A stretch of DNA of 64,000 nucleotides, from assembly GCA_018830285.1 (NCBI GenBank), contig JAHJSB010000010.1:123578-187577 (forward strand), in the 5' to 3' direction. Every line of letters starts with the position of its first letter. The stretch's first letter is position 1. The position numbers and the translations under genes were made by a program. Source of the DNA: Alphaproteobacteria bacterium. Its GTDB lineage: Bacteria > Pseudomonadota > Alphaproteobacteria > Caulobacterales > Hyphomonadaceae. Below are positions 8,900 to 19,939 of the stretch, one piece after another. The notes below the pieces were generated by a model that was not told the origin of the DNA, did not search any database, and saw only the letters and a list, made by a program, of their open reading frames with translations.

Positions 8900-10194
8900 G
8901 CTGCTTCCAGTCGCATGAAAGGACCGGACAGGCCCGCTTCGAGCAGCGCGTTCGCCGTATGGAAACGCCGCTTTTCGACGACCCGCCAGTTGAGCGTGAG
9001 GCTGGCGAGTTCATCGACTTCCGCGATGGCCTCTGCGATCCGCTTCGAGAGTTGAACAGCGCCATGGTAGGAGGTCAGTGGCATGGACACCGCAATCGTG
9101 CCAGTTTCGACGATGGCAGCGCAGTCTGTTTCTCGCAAGAGGGGTCCCAGGCACTTTGCGAGCGTGTCCAGCAGTCGGCCATCGCTTCGGTGCTCCCCAG
9201 CCAGTTTCAGGGTCATAACTGACAGCGCATCAGCCCGCTGGTTGGACACGTCTATCTGGCGCTTGAGATGCGCCTCCAGGAACGCGCTGGAAAACAAACC
9301 CATCACATCATCGCCATTACCCCGTGTGATTGATGCCGTTGGCCTTGCGGGGCGCAGGGCCTGATACTTCCGCGCCAGGAGCGCAATGCGCTTGGCCACG
9401 TCCGGCTCGGGATCCTGGCATTCGATGATCTCGTCGGCGTGCGAAAGCAGATCCTGCGAGTCATCCCGCGGGCGCTTGTCACCATCAATCAACGCGAGGA
9501 TCGGCAAGCCGTTGAGCAATCCACCCGGTTCAGACGTATCCGGGAAAAGCGCGTCGCTTTCGCCGGCAGACGTCATGTCGACCAGCGCCGCTGAAAACCG
9601 GCGCGTCGATAAATAGTCGCTGGCCATGTTGCGCGACAGTGCGGCGGTTACGGACACGCCTCTGGCTCGCAGAGCGTTCTCCAATGACAGAAACATCGGG
9701 GAACTCTGACCAAGATAAAGGAGTTCAGGGACGACATCAGGCGACGCGACGCTTGAGACGATTCCGAAGGCTTGGGCGGTTTCGGCGCGAATGGCGGCTT
9801 CGATGCTTCGCGCCTCCCTGCGCGCCGTGGCTGAAAGCCGCCCTTTCAACATTCCGAGGTCCCGGTCCCGGCGGACTGTGAGCGCGTCAGAGAGAAACAA
9901 TCCCGTTTCGGCGGTATCGAGTAAGATCAGTCGGCGCGCCAGTCCTTGCCGGCAGGCAGAGTCGAGCGCTTCGAGCCACGACCGGGACACGCTGGCGAGA
10001 TCGATCAGAAGGGGATCGGAAGCATCGAAATCCACCTCGTCTCCGCCCGCATACGGCCGCATGCCGCCGGATCGCAGGCGCGCGACCACGATCTTGAGCC
10101 GCACACCTGTCGCGGCGACTTCGATTGGCGGGTCCATGTAGGTCAGGTCAGGCATGAATTTCTCGAAACGCAGCAGCGGTCGACGCTGGGACAC
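8896..10194 (-). CDS. PopA/PleD-like protein: two receiver-like domains plus degenerate GGDEF with intact I-site
   Basis: A 432-residue cytoplasmic protein. The GTG at 10194 sits just behind AAGGAAGG; an ATG at 10155 is an alternative start. Residues 30-150 and 155-280 look like two receiver-type alpha/beta domains (for example 'PLLIDLASVSRSW', 'FSAALVDMTSAG'). Residues 295-432 follow the GGDEF fold ('MGLFSSAFLEAHLKRQI', 'LDTLAKCLGPLLRETDCAAI'). The active-site position reads ETGTI (363-367) instead of GG[DE]EF, so it cannot be a normal diguanylate cyclase. RETD (354-357) lies exactly five residues before it and fits the RxxD inhibitory c-di-GMP-binding site. The layout recalls Caulobacter PopA, a c-di-GMP receptor. 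The fold call is reasonably firm; the receptor role is inference. Confidence 0.65.
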   Translation of the reverse strand: MSQRRPLLRFEKFMPDLTYMDPPIEVAATGVRLKIVVARLRSGGMRPYAGGDEVDFDASDPLLIDLASVSRSWLEALDSACRQGLARRLILLDTAETGLFLSDALTVRRDRDLGMLKGRLSATARREARSIEAAIRAETAQAFGIVSSVASPDVVPELLYLGQSSPMFLSLENALRARGVSVTAALSRNMASDYLSTRRFSAALVDMTSAGESDALFPDTSEPGGLLNGLPILALIDGDKRPRDDSQDLLSHADEIIECQDPEPDVAKRIALLARKYQALRPARPTASITRGNGDDVMGLFSSAFLEAHLKRQIDVSNQRADALSVMTLKLAGEHRSDGRLLDTLAKCLGPLLRETDCAAIVETGTIAVSMPLTSYHGAVQLSKRIAEAIAEVDELASLTLNWRVVEKRRFHTANALLEAGLSGPFMRLEAA

Positions 10195-10218
10195 CCCTTC
10201 CTTTTGCCGGTTTCACAC

Positions 10219-10233
10219 TTAAAGTTCCGCTAA
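10219..10233. promoter_or_regulatory. possible CtrA-type site (TTAA-N7-CTAA)
   Basis: TTAA at 10219-10222 and CTAA at 10230-10233 are separated by seven bases, one mismatch from the TTAA-N7-TTAA consensus of CtrA in Caulobacterales and relatives. The site lies in the divergent promoter region between the GGDEF-like gene and the racemase gene. It is an unsupported pattern match and could occur by chance. Confidence 0.25.
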
Positions 10234-10270
10234 TCAGGCTGCATTGGCCAATCGAGAACGGGAGAAGATG

Positions 10271-11368
10271 ATGGCGAGTGGGCCACTGGACGGTGTCAAA
10301 ATTGTTGAATTCGCTGGAATCGGTCCGGGACCGTTCTGCGGTATGCTGTTGTCCGACATGGGCGCAGACGTGGTTCGTATTGATCGACCCGGAGACGGCA
10401 AGCCGGGGCGGGCCGCTGACGTCATGAGTCGCGGCCGCCGGTCGATCAGCCTGAACCTCAAGGATCCAGCGGATGTCGAAGTCGCCCTGAAACTGATCGA
10501 GAAGGCCGACGGCCTGATCGAAGGCTTCCGCCCCGGCGTGATGGAGCGCAACGGTCTTGGCCCAGATACCGTTCTCGCACGCAATCCGAAACTCGTTTAC
10601 GGGCGCATGACCGGCTGGGGACAGTTCGGCTCACTGTCGCAAGCCGCTGGCCACGACCTCAACTATATCGCCCTGACAGGCGCACTCCACGCCATGGGCC
10701 GCAAGGATGAACGCCCGAGTCCGCCACTCAACCTCGTGGGCGACTATGGCGGCGGCGCGCTTTATCTTGCCATGGGGCTCTTGGCTGGCATCGTAAACGT
10801 CAAGAATGGCGGCAAGGGCCAGGTAATCGATGTCGCGATGACAGACGGCGCGGCCTCGCTCTCCACCATGTTTTTCGGCATGAAGGCCATGGGCGTGTGG
10901 ACCGATGACCGCGAGTCGAACCTGCTCGATGGTGGAGCACATTTCTACGACACCTACGAATGCAGTGACGGAAAATGGGTATCCATCGGCTCGATCGAGC
11001 CGCAATTCTACGCGTTGCTACTCGAGAAGACCGGCGTCACCGAGCCGGAATTCAAGTCTCAGATGGACCGGTCGAAATGGGGCCCGCTCAAGGCCAAGTT
11101 GACCGCGATCTTCAAAGGCAAGACGCGCGACGAATGGTGCGCCATTATGGAAGGTACGGACATTTGCTTCGCGCCGGTCCTGTCCATGGCGGAAGCTCCG
11201 AGCCATCCGCACAATGTCGAGCGCAAGACATTTGTCGAAGTTGAGGGCGTCGTTCAGCCCGCGCCCGCGCCACGATTCTCCGGCACGCCGGCAGAAATTC
11301 AGCGGCGCCCCGCCGGACTCGGCGAGCATACCGATGAAATCCTGCGCGACTGGCACGTCAGCCGCTGA
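10271..11368 (+). CDS. alpha-methylacyl-CoA racemase / family III CoA-transferase
   Basis: A 365-residue family III CoA-transferase fold protein. Start at 10271 is favoured because GGGAGA lies at a better distance than for the adjacent ATG at 10268. The sequence holds the complete racemase triad pattern: '[12 protein letters not shown]' (His128), '[14 protein letters not shown]' (Asp158) and 'SIEPQFY' (Glu), aligned with His126, Asp156 and Glu241 of mycobacterial MCR, so a racemase of 2-methylacyl-CoA thioesters is more likely than a CoA-transferase. N-terminal '[13 protein letters not shown]' is a typical CoA-binding element. It overlaps the downstream phosphatase gene by one base (TGATG), so the two are translationally coupled. 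Confidence 0.88.
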   Translation: MASGPLDGVKIVEFAGIGPGPFCGMLLSDMGADVVRIDRPGDGKPGRAADVMSRGRRSISLNLKDPADVEVALKLIEKADGLIEGFRPGVMERNGLGPDTVLARNPKLVYGRMTGWGQFGSLSQAAGHDLNYIALTGALHAMGRKDERPSPPLNLVGDYGGGALYLAMGLLAGIVNVKNGGKGQVIDVAMTDGAASLSTMFFGMKAMGVWTDDRESNLLDGGAHFYDTYECSDGKWVSIGSIEPQFYALLLEKTGVTEPEFKSQMDRSKWGPLKAKLTAIFKGKTRDEWCAIMEGTDICFAPVLSMAEAPSHPHNVERKTFVEVEGVVQPAPAPRFSGTPAEIQRRPAGLGEHTDEILRDWHVSR

Positions 11369-12108
11369 TGAGCGCACTTCCGGGAACCACGGGCCGGCGG
11401 CGCATCTACCTGATGCGCCACGGCTTCGTGGATTATACTTCGGCAGCCGTCCGCAAGGCGCGCGATCCGTCGATCGCCGTGCTGACACCCGAAGGCGAAT
11501 TCGAAGCGAAGGCGGCAGGCGTGGCCCTGTCTGATGTCCATTTCGATCTCGCCATCTGTTCCGGGCTGAAACGCACGCGCCAGACGGCTGAGATCGTCCT
11601 CGCGGAGCATCCGAATGCACCCGGCCTCGAAGAAGAGGAGCGTTTCGGTGAAGTGCGGTCTGGCCAGTATATCGACTTCCATTCGGCCGAGCACCTTGCC
11701 GCAACCATGACATTCACGTTCGAACAGGCGGGTGAACCAGGTGCGCGTTTCCTCGAGGGGGGCGAAAAATTCTCCGATGCGCTTGAACGTATCCTGGAAG
11801 GCTTGAGCGACCTGTTGACCCGGCCCGGTTGGGCCAGTGCACTCGTCGTCGCCCACGAAGTCGTCAACCGCATGGTTCTCGCCTCCGTCGTGGGGGCTCC
11901 GCTCGGCGCCAGTGCCGGATTCGAGCAGGACACCGGTTGCATCAACATCATCGATTTCGACATGGTGCCCACCGAAGATGGCACGGGCACCCAAATCGAG
12001 CGCGGCGTCGTGAAGGCGGTGAACCTGACACCCGCCAACTACCTCAAGAACGGCATGAATCTGCGCAGCCTTGAAGCGATCTTCACCCGGCCGGCCCCTG
12101 GTACGTGA
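11368..12108 (+). CDS. histidine phosphatase family protein
   Basis: A 246-residue member of the histidine phosphatase (phosphoglycerate mutase-like) superfamily. The phosphohistidine motif 'LMRHGFVD' is near residue 17, followed by 'LTPEGEFEAKAAG', 'DLAICSGLKRTRQTAE' and the second catalytic His in 'LVVAHEVVNRM'. No signal peptide is visible, so it is likely cytoplasmic. It is coupled to the racemase gene through an overlapping TGATG. The substrate is unknown; the pairing hints at a phosphorylated or CoA-linked metabolite but does not prove it. Confidence 0.85.
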   Translation: MSALPGTTGRRRIYLMRHGFVDYTSAAVRKARDPSIAVLTPEGEFEAKAAGVALSDVHFDLAICSGLKRTRQTAEIVLAEHPNAPGLEEEERFGEVRSGQYIDFHSAEHLAATMTFTFEQAGEPGARFLEGGEKFSDALERILEGLSDLLTRPGWASALVVAHEVVNRMVLASVVGAPLGASAGFEQDTGCINIIDFDMVPTEDGTGTQIERGVVKAVNLTPANYLKNGMNLRSLEAIFTRPAPGT

Positions 12109-12260
12109 TCAGAAGCCCCCAACTCGCCTGCCAGGTGAACAGAACATAACAAGGGGGCACGGGTCCATTCAGGTGGGATTCGCTATTAACCAACCTGTCG
12201 GTGCCGCGTTTTTAGGCTTTTTGCCAGAACAACGCATTGACGTCCTTCTTGCTTTACCTT

Positions 12261-12287
12261 GGCCGCCCCTCGGGGCGGCCATTTTCT
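12261..12287 (+). terminator. intrinsic terminator
   Basis: A nine-base GC-only stem (GGCCGCCCC at 12261-12269 with GGGGCGGCC at 12272-12280, or eight pairs around a CTCG tetraloop) is followed by ATTTTCTT. It lies about 150 nt after the histidine phosphatase gene and before the dipeptidase gene, and probably ends the racemase-phosphatase transcript. Confidence 0.7.
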
Positions 12288-12347
12288 TGCTGCGCAGCCA
12301 TTTAAGGATAAGGTCTTTCCATCTGAACACATGGCGAGGGCTGACAC

Positions 12348-13601
12348 TTGAAAACGACAATGACGAGTATGCTGGTATTGGCGGCCCTGACGGCCTGTTC
12401 CCCGAAAACGCCTGCACCCGCAGAAACAGCCCCTGAGCCCGAATCAACCGCCCAGTTGCATGAGCGGCTTCTCGTGCTCGATTCCCACCTCGATACGCCT
12501 GCGAATCTATCCAAGCCGGACTTTGACATCATGGCCGACAATCCGAGCGTGCTCGGCAGCGTCCAGGTCGACCTGCCGAAGATGAAGCGCGGAGGCCTCG
12601 ATGGTGGCTTCTGGGTGATTTTCACGCCGCAAGGGCCCGTCGACGAAGCGTCCTACGAATCTGCAAGAGCGGCGGCACTCACCCGAAGTGATGAGATTCA
12701 TGCCATGGTCGCCGATCACACTGATTCGTTTGAACGCGCCTACACGTCGGAGGATGCCGCCCGCATTGCCGCATCCGGCAAGCGGATCGTCTATCAGTCC
12801 ATCGAAAACAGCTATCCCATCGGCACGGATCTCTCGCTGGTCGAGACCTTCTATGACCGCGGTGTCCGCTTCATCGGCCCGGTGCATTTCCGCGACAACC
12901 AGTTTGCCGACAGCGCAACAGATCTTTCCGCCGGCGATTTTGGCGGGCTCAGTCCGCTGGGCGAAGACCTGGTCAGGGAAGCCAACCGCCTCGGCATGGT
13001 CCTGGATGGATCCCACGCAGCTGATTCGACGGTTGATGACATGATCGCGCTGTCCACCACGCCTCTGATTCTCACGCACACAGGCGTCAAGGCGGTCTAC
13101 GACCACCCACGAAATATCAGTGACGATCTTCTGCGCAAGATCGCCGACGATGGCGGCGTTATACAGATCAACGCCTATGGCGGTTATCTCGAAGCGCTCT
13201 CGCCCACGCCTGAACGCCAGGCTGCACTGGACGAACTCCAGACGGAATTCGACGGAATCTCGCCGATCACGGCGGACGCAGAGACGCGCGAGCGCTACAT
13301 GGCGCGCATGGACGAAGTGGATGCAGCATTCCCGCCCCCCCGCTCCACCTTCGAGAAGTTCATGGAGCACATGAACCACGCCCTCGAAGTGGTCGGACCC
13401 GACCATATTGGCATGGGTGCGGACTGGGACGGCGGCGGCGGCGTGGAGGGCATGGAAGACGTGTCCTTCCTGCCAAAAGTCACCGAGCGCCTGCTCGCTG
13501 AGGGCTATTCGGCGGAAGATATCCAGAAGATTTGGAGCGGCAACATGTTGCGGATGCTTCAGCAGGCGGAAGCGGCCAAAGAGACCCCCACACCTCAATA
13601 G
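12348..13601 (+). CDS. membrane dipeptidase (peptidase M19), lipoprotein
   Basis: A 417-residue zinc dipeptidase of family M19 (renal dipeptidase type), which cleaves dipeptides. The TTG at 12348 lies eight bases behind GAGGG and gives 'MKTTMTSMLVLAALTACSP', a lipoprotein signal with lipobox LTAC (Cys17); the ATG at 12360 would shorten it by four residues. Metal-site motifs are visible: 'DSHLDTPAN' near residue 46 (HxD), 'YQSIENSYPIG', 'LILTHTGVKAVYDHPRN' and 'GMGADWDGGG'. The Ala/Pro/Glu-rich stretch after the lipobox is a typical linker. The protein should be membrane-anchored and face the periplasm. Confidence 0.9.
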   Translation: MKTTMTSMLVLAALTACSPKTPAPAETAPEPESTAQLHERLLVLDSHLDTPANLSKPDFDIMADNPSVLGSVQVDLPKMKRGGLDGGFWVIFTPQGPVDEASYESARAAALTRSDEIHAMVADHTDSFERAYTSEDAARIAASGKRIVYQSIENSYPIGTDLSLVETFYDRGVRFIGPVHFRDNQFADSATDLSAGDFGGLSPLGEDLVREANRLGMVLDGSHAADSTVDDMIALSTTPLILTHTGVKAVYDHPRNISDDLLRKIADDGGVIQINAYGGYLEALSPTPERQAALDELQTEFDGISPITADAETRERYMARMDEVDAAFPPPRSTFEKFMEHMNHALEVVGPDHIGMGADWDGGGGVEGMEDVSFLPKVTERLLAEGYSAEDIQKIWSGNMLRMLQQAEAAKETPTPQ

Positions 13602-13644
13602 GGCAGGGGAATACACATTTCGTGGGTTTGATGATGTTCAGACC

Positions 13645-13673
13645 TTGCAAAGCCCGTTTGGCGTCTGTAAGAG
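13645..13673 (+). promoter_or_regulatory. possible rpmF promoter
   Basis: TTGCAA at 13645-13650 and TAAGAG at 13668-13673 are 17 bases apart, about 50 nt upstream of rpmF. The -10 match is weak, so this is only a candidate housekeeping promoter. Confidence 0.3.
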
Positions 13674-13723
13674 GCCCGTTCCAGTTCACACGCTGAAAAT
13701 GCGCAACAATCCGGATACCTGTC

Positions 13724-13909
13724 ATGGCAGTTCCTAAGAGCAAGATCTCCAAGTCCCGTCGCGGCATGCGCCGTTCGCACGACCGGCTTGCAATGAATAC
13801 GTACATTGAAGACGCCCAGTCGGGCGAGCTTCGTCGCCCGCATCACATCGACATGAAGACCGGCATGTATCGCGGTCGTCAGGTGCTTGAGCCAAAGGGC
13901 GATATCTAG
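13724..13909 (+). CDS. rpmF: 50S ribosomal protein L32
   Basis: A 61-residue basic protein with the conserved bL32 start '[20 protein letters not shown]' and '[15 protein letters not shown]'. L32 is part of the large ribosomal subunit. The Cys-rich zinc finger found in some L32 proteins is absent, as is usual for the alphaproteobacterial form. It is monocistronic: a clear terminator follows and eno starts after it. Confidence 0.97.
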   Translation: MAVPKSKISKSRRGMRRSHDRLAMNTYIEDAQSGELRRPHHIDMKTGMYRGRQVLEPKGDI

Positions 13910-13940
13910 TCTGGTTGCGCTTCCACGCGCACACGACTAA

Positions 13941-15302
<1,362 letters not shown>

Positions 15303-15344
15303 CGCAAACGCGCGGTTAACCAATCGCGGCTACAGATTTGCACC

Positions 15345-15644
15345 ATGGTATCCCGCCTCGAGGCCCTCGGGCTCAGCCTGCTTGTGCTCTACTTCGCCTA
15401 CCACGCCTTTGCGGGGGAGAAGGGCCTTGGCCGTTGGTCTGATGCCCAGCTGGAGCTCGAAGATCGCAAGGCCGATCTGGCGAAGATCGAGGCCGATCTG
15501 ACGCGCCTGCGAACAGATATCCGCCGTCTGACACCGGGTTCGGTCGATCCGGACTTTGTCGAAGCGCTGGCGCGCGATAAGCTGGCTTTCGTTTACCCGA
15601 ACGAGATCGTCCTGATGGCGTCAGCCGACAGCGTTGCAAATTGA
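15345..15644 (+). CDS. ftsB: septum formation initiator FtsB/DivIC family
   Basis: A 99-residue bitopic membrane protein. One transmembrane segment near residues 8-24 (LGLSLLVLYFAYHAFAG) is followed by a coiled coil rich in Leu, Glu and Arg (about residues 33-64) and by 'VEALARDKLAFVYPNEIVLM', the conserved FtsB tail. FtsB acts with FtsL and FtsQ in the divisome to control septal peptidoglycan synthesis. Its place between eno and pdhA is typical in this class. Confidence 0.88.
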   Translation: MVSRLEALGLSLLVLYFAYHAFAGEKGLGRWSDAQLELEDRKADLAKIEADLTRLRTDIRRLTPGSVDPDFVEALARDKLAFVYPNEIVLMASADSVAN

Positions 15645-15712
15645 CATAGTTGTTCTGACTTGTCGCAGCGGAAACGCGCATACATAAGACGGGTAAGGGA
15701 TGGAGTTATCTG

Positions 15713-16726
15713 ATGGCGACAAAACCTAAGAGTGCCAAAAAGGCACCCTCGAAATCAACCAAGGCCGACATGCTCGCATATTACCGGGCGATGCTGCTTA
15801 TCCGACGCTTCGAGGAGAAGGCCGGCCAGCTCTACGGCATGGGCAAGATTGCTGGCTTCTGCCACCTCTATATCGGTCAGGAAGCGGTCGTCACCGGCAT
15901 GCAAGCCTGCCTCAAGGATGGCGACCAGGTCATCACCGGTTACCGCGACCATGGACACATGCTCGCCTGCGGTCTCGATCCGAAAGGCGTCATGGCCGAA
16001 CTCACCGGACGCAGTGGCGGCCTGTCCAAGGGCAAGGGCGGCTCGATGCACATGTTCAGCCGCGAGAAGAACTTCTTCGGCGGTCACGGCATCGTCGGAG
16101 CGCAGGTGCCGCTTGGCACGGGTCTCGCCTTCGCCAACAAGTACAAGAACAATGGCAATGTCAGCCTCGCCTATTTCGGCGACGGCGCAGCCAATCAGGG
16201 CCAGGTCTATGAGGCCTTCAACATGGCCTCCCTCTGGGACCTGCCAGTCGTCTATGTCATCGAGAACAACCAGTATGCCATGGGCACCAGCGTCGCGCGC
16301 GCCTCGGCCGAAGTCGAACTCTTCAAGCGCGGAATCAGTTTCGAGATCGAGGGCGAAGCCGTTGACGGCATGGACGTGCTCGCGGTGAAAGAGGCCGGCG
16401 AGAAGGCGGTCAAATATGCCCGCTCCGGCAAGGGCCCCTACATTCTCGAAATGAAGACCTATCGCTATCGCGGCCACTCAATGTCCGACCCAGCCAAGTA
16501 CCGCAAGCGTGAAGAGGTTGACGATATTCGCACCCACCATGATCCGATCGAAGGCCTCAAGGGCCAGCTGGTTGAAGCGGGTCATGCGACGGAAGAGGAA
16601 CTCAAGGATATCGACAAGGAAATCAAAGCCATCGTCAAGGAGGCCGCCGACTTCTCGCTCGAAAGCCCGGAGCCCGATCCATCCGAACTCTGGACCGATG
16701 TCCTGCGCGAAGTGGAGTCCGTCTAG
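15713..16726 (+). CDS. pdhA: pyruvate dehydrogenase E1 component, alpha subunit
   Basis: A 337-residue E1 alpha subunit that with PdhB decarboxylates pyruvate using thiamine diphosphate. The N-terminus is a Lys/Ala/Ser-rich extension, then 'LIRRFEEKAGQLYGMG'. The TPP motif is complete: 'FGDGAANQGQVYEAFNMA' through 'IENNQYAMGT'. 'SRGGSMHMF'-type sequence appears as 'GKGGSMHMF', and 'TYRYRGHSMSDPAKYRK' is the phosphorylation-loop region known from eukaryotic E1. The stop codon abuts the pdhB ATG directly, so translation is coupled. Confidence 0.97.
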   Translation: MATKPKSAKKAPSKSTKADMLAYYRAMLLIRRFEEKAGQLYGMGKIAGFCHLYIGQEAVVTGMQACLKDGDQVITGYRDHGHMLACGLDPKGVMAELTGRSGGLSKGKGGSMHMFSREKNFFGGHGIVGAQVPLGTGLAFANKYKNNGNVSLAYFGDGAANQGQVYEAFNMASLWDLPVVYVIENNQYAMGTSVARASAEVELFKRGISFEIEGEAVDGMDVLAVKEAGEKAVKYARSGKGPYILEMKTYRYRGHSMSDPAKYRKREEVDDIRTHHDPIEGLKGQLVEAGHATEEELKDIDKEIKAIVKEAADFSLESPEPDPSELWTDVLREVESV

Positions 16727-18130
16727 ATGTCCGTCGATATTCTCATGCCCGCCCTGTCGCCGACCATGGAAGAGGGTACGCTCTCCAAATGGCTGAAGAA
16801 GGAAGGCGACACCGTCTCTTCCGGCGACGTGATTGCCGAGATCGAAACCGACAAGGCGACGATGGAAGTCGAAGCCGTCGATGAAGGCATCCTCGCGAAG
16901 ATCCTCGTGGCTGAAGGCACCGAAGGCGTCAAAGTGAATGCCGTCATCGCCGTGCTCGCCGAAGATGGCGAAGACGCCGGCAGCGTGAAGTCCTCATCGA
17001 ACGGTGCCGCAGCGCCTGCTGCCGCTCCGACGGAACAACGAGCAGAGCCCAGCGAGTCTGCGCCCGCGCCGAAGGCCGAATCCGAAGACGCGCCCGCCGC
17101 GGCCATTCTCTCAGACCCCTCCATTCCCGAGGGCACGACCTTCACCGAAACCACGGTCCGCGACGCCTTGCGCGACGCCATGGCCGAGGAAATGCGCCGC
17201 GACGAAACCGTCTTCGTCATGGGCGAGGAAGTCGCCGAATACCAGGGCGCCTACAAGGTCACCCGCGAACTGCTGCAGGAGTTCGGCGCCCGCCGCGTGG
17301 TCGATACGCCGATCACGGAGCATGGATTTGCCGGTCTCGGTGTCGGCGCTGCCTTTGGCGGCCTGAAGCCGATTGTCGAGTTCATGACCTTCAACTTCGC
17401 CATGCAGGCCATCGACCACATCATCAATTCCGCCGCCAAGACGCTTTACATGTCCGGCGGCCAGATGGGCTGCCCGATCGTGTTCCGCGGACCGAACGGC
17501 GCAGCCTCCCGCGTCGGTGCCCAGCACAGCCAGGACTATGCCTCATGGTACGGGCATATACCGGGCCTCAAGGTCGTCGCGCCCTATGACGCCGCCGATG
17601 CCAAGGCCCTGCTCAAGGCCGCGATCCGCGACCCCAATCCGGTCGTTTTCCTCGAGCATGAACTCGTCTACGGCACCAGCTTCCCGGTGCCGGACCTTGA
17701 CGACTATGTCCTGCCGATCGGCAAGGCCGCCGTGAAGCGCGCCGGAACGGACGTCACCCTCGTCGCCTATTCCCGCATGGTCGGTTTTGCGCTCCAGGCC
17801 GCCGAAGAGCTCGCGGAGCAGGGGATCAGTGCCGAAGTCGTCGACCTGCGCTCCATCCGCCCGCTCGACACGGCCACGGTCATCGAAAGCGTGAAAAAGA
17901 CCAACCGGATCGTCACCTGCGAAGAAGGCTGGCGCTACATGGGCATCGGCGCAGAGATCTGTGCCTCCGTCGTTGCCGAAGCCTTCGATTATCTCGACGC
18001 CCCACCGGCCCGCGTCCACCAGAAGGACGTGCCACTTCCCTACGCTGCCAATCTCGAAGCGATGAGCCTCCCCAGCGTCGCCGACATCATCGCAGCAGCC
18101 CGCAAGGTCTGCTACGCGGATCAGGAGTAG
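16727..18130 (+). CDS. pdhB: pyruvate dehydrogenase E1 component, beta subunit with N-terminal lipoyl domain
   Basis: A 467-residue fusion. Residues 1-82 form a lipoyl domain with lipoylation site Lys43 in '[11 protein letters not shown]'; residues 85-130 are an Ala/Pro/Glu linker; the E1 beta domain follows, with '[18 protein letters not shown]', '[18 protein letters not shown]' and '[18 protein letters not shown]'. A lipoyl domain on E1 beta is known in alphaproteobacterial PDH complexes. This lipoyl domain is nearly the same as the one in PdhC, at both protein and DNA level. It begins on the base after the pdhA stop and ends five bases before pdhC. Confidence 0.97.
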   Translation: MSVDILMPALSPTMEEGTLSKWLKKEGDTVSSGDVIAEIETDKATMEVEAVDEGILAKILVAEGTEGVKVNAVIAVLAEDGEDAGSVKSSSNGAAAPAAAPTEQRAEPSESAPAPKAESEDAPAAAILSDPSIPEGTTFTETTVRDALRDAMAEEMRRDETVFVMGEEVAEYQGAYKVTRELLQEFGARRVVDTPITEHGFAGLGVGAAFGGLKPIVEFMTFNFAMQAIDHIINSAAKTLYMSGGQMGCPIVFRGPNGAASRVGAQHSQDYASWYGHIPGLKVVAPYDAADAKALLKAAIRDPNPVVFLEHELVYGTSFPVPDLDDYVLPIGKAAVKRAGTDVTLVAYSRMVGFALQAAEELAEQGISAEVVDLRSIRPLDTATVIESVKKTNRIVTCEEGWRYMGIGAEICASVVAEAFDYLDAPPARVHQKDVPLPYAANLEAMSLPSVADIIAAARKVCYADQE

Positions 18131-18134
18131 CGCC

Positions 18135-19496
18135 ATGAGCATCAACATCACCATGCCCGCCCTCTCTCCCACGATGGAAGAAGGCACGCTCGCCAAATGG
18201 CTCGTCAAGGAAGGCGACACCGTCTCCTCCGGCGACATCATTGCCGAGATCGAGACCGACAAGGCCACGATGGAAGTCGAGGCCGTCGATGAAGGCACAA
18301 TCGCGAAAATTCTGGTTTCCGAAGGCACAGAAGGGGTGAAGGTCAACGCGGTCATCGCTGTCCTGGCGGAAGAGGGCGAAGACGCATCGTCGATCAAGGC
18401 GCCCAAAGAGTCTGCTTCCCCGGCGAACGCAGTGGCCTCGGGCACCCAGGACAAGAAGGCTGAGGCGGCAACTGAACCCAGGTCTGCCAAGCCGGAGCCG
18501 AAATCTGGCGCGACCGCGAAATCCGAAGCTGCGCCCAAGGCCGAAAAACTCGCTTCCACGCCGCTGCCAAGCGCCAACACATCAGACGGCCGAATCAAGG
18601 CGAGCCCGCTGGCTCGCCGCATCGCGGAGATGAAAGGCATCGACCTCAAGGCCCTAAACGGCACCGGCCCGCGCGGCCGCATCATCAAGCGCGATGTCGA
18701 AAACGCCCAGCCCGGCACCGCTGCCGCGTCCGCCGCCAGGTCGGGCGCACCCGCTCCGGACGGCCTCATCCTGCCGCAGGTCCTCGACGACCGCGTCTAT
18801 GCGCCCGACAGCTACGAGCTCAAACCGCTCGACGGTGTCCGCAAGGTCGTTGCAAAGCGTCTCACCACCAGTTTCATGCAGGTGCCGCACTTCCCCCTGA
18901 CGATCGACCTCGCGCTCGACCATCTCCTGGCCAGCCGCGTCGCGATCAACGCCGCTGCGCCGAACGGCATCAAGGTCTCGGTCAATGACCTCCTGATCAA
19001 GGCCTGCGCCATGGCCCTGATGGACGAGCCGGACTGCAATGCATCCTACACGGACAAGGGTATAGCCTATCACAAGCACGCCCATGTCTCGGTGGCTGTC
19101 GCCATCGATGGCGGTCTGATCACGCCGGTCATCTTCAATGCCGAAAGCAAGGGCCTCGCCGACATTTCCGAAGAGATGAAGGACCTCGCCGCTCGGGCCC
19201 GCGAGCGCAGGCTGAAGCCGCAGGAATATTCCGGTGGCACGTTCTCCATCTCCAATCTCGGCATGTTCGGCATTCGCAACTTCGCCTCGATCATCAACCC
19301 GCCCGAAGGCATGATCCTCTCTGTCGGGGCAGGGGAGAAGCGCCCGGTCGTCAACGCCACGGGCGACCTCGCCGTCGCCACGGTGATGAGCGTCACGCTC
19401 ACCTGCGATCACCGCGTCATCGGCGGCGCCGAAGGGGCGAAATGGCTGCAGGCCTTCAAACGCTATGTCGAAACGCCGGAAGCGATGTTGCTTTAA
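18135..19496 (+). CDS. pdhC: pyruvate dehydrogenase E2, dihydrolipoamide acetyltransferase
   Basis: A 453-residue E2 core subunit that transfers the acetyl group from lipoamide to CoA. Domains: lipoyl domain (residues 1-82, Lys43), long Ala/Pro/Lys linker, peripheral subunit-binding domain ('[19 protein letters not shown]', '[14 protein letters not shown]', about residues 155-190), and the catalytic 2-oxoacid acyltransferase domain. Near the C-terminus the catalytic motif reads '[15 protein letters not shown]': the catalytic His is present but the normally conserved Asp of DHRxxDG is Gly. Context and length otherwise match a functional PdhC. Confidence 0.96.
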   Translation: MSINITMPALSPTMEEGTLAKWLVKEGDTVSSGDIIAEIETDKATMEVEAVDEGTIAKILVSEGTEGVKVNAVIAVLAEEGEDASSIKAPKESASPANAVASGTQDKKAEAATEPRSAKPEPKSGATAKSEAAPKAEKLASTPLPSANTSDGRIKASPLARRIAEMKGIDLKALNGTGPRGRIIKRDVENAQPGTAAASAARSGAPAPDGLILPQVLDDRVYAPDSYELKPLDGVRKVVAKRLTTSFMQVPHFPLTIDLALDHLLASRVAINAAAPNGIKVSVNDLLIKACAMALMDEPDCNASYTDKGIAYHKHAHVSVAVAIDGGLITPVIFNAESKGLADISEEMKDLAARARERRLKPQEYSGGTFSISNLGMFGIRNFASIINPPEGMILSVGAGEKRPVVNATGDLAVATVMSVTLTCDHRVIGGAEGAKWLQAFKRYVETPEAMLL

Positions 19497-19532
19497 CGCG
19501 CGCCAACACTCGAACCTGAACTGGGACAAGAG

Positions 19533-19939
19533 ATGATGAAACGTACCGGGCTAATTTTGGCGTTAACCTTCATGGCCGCCTGTTCCCCGCAAGCGACCGA
19601 ACCGACAGCGGCTCCTGAATCCGTATCAGCCCCCGATCCAGTGGTTCAGTTCGATCCTGACAGGCTCAAGGTCATCGCAGATGTGTTTGCGACGGAACAT
19701 GGCATGATGAACCTGTGCGGTGATGACGTCCCCGTCCGTCTCACATTGTTCATGGCCGAACTGGGCGCTTCGACAACGCCGTCAGAGCTCGTGTCGAGCC
19801 TGATGGCCGCCAATGATGCGAAAATCGAAGAATTGCGCGTGACTGAAAAGGAATACGTCTGCACGCCTGAAATGTATGAAAGCCGCGAGGCGAATTCCAT
19901 GGCCGCTCAAGACGAGTGGAACGTGATGCGAGGTGCCGA

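Noticed and set aside
17543..18769. 408-codon minus-strand frame across pdhB and pdhC
   Set aside because: Spans two convincing genes on the other strand and has no domain of its own.
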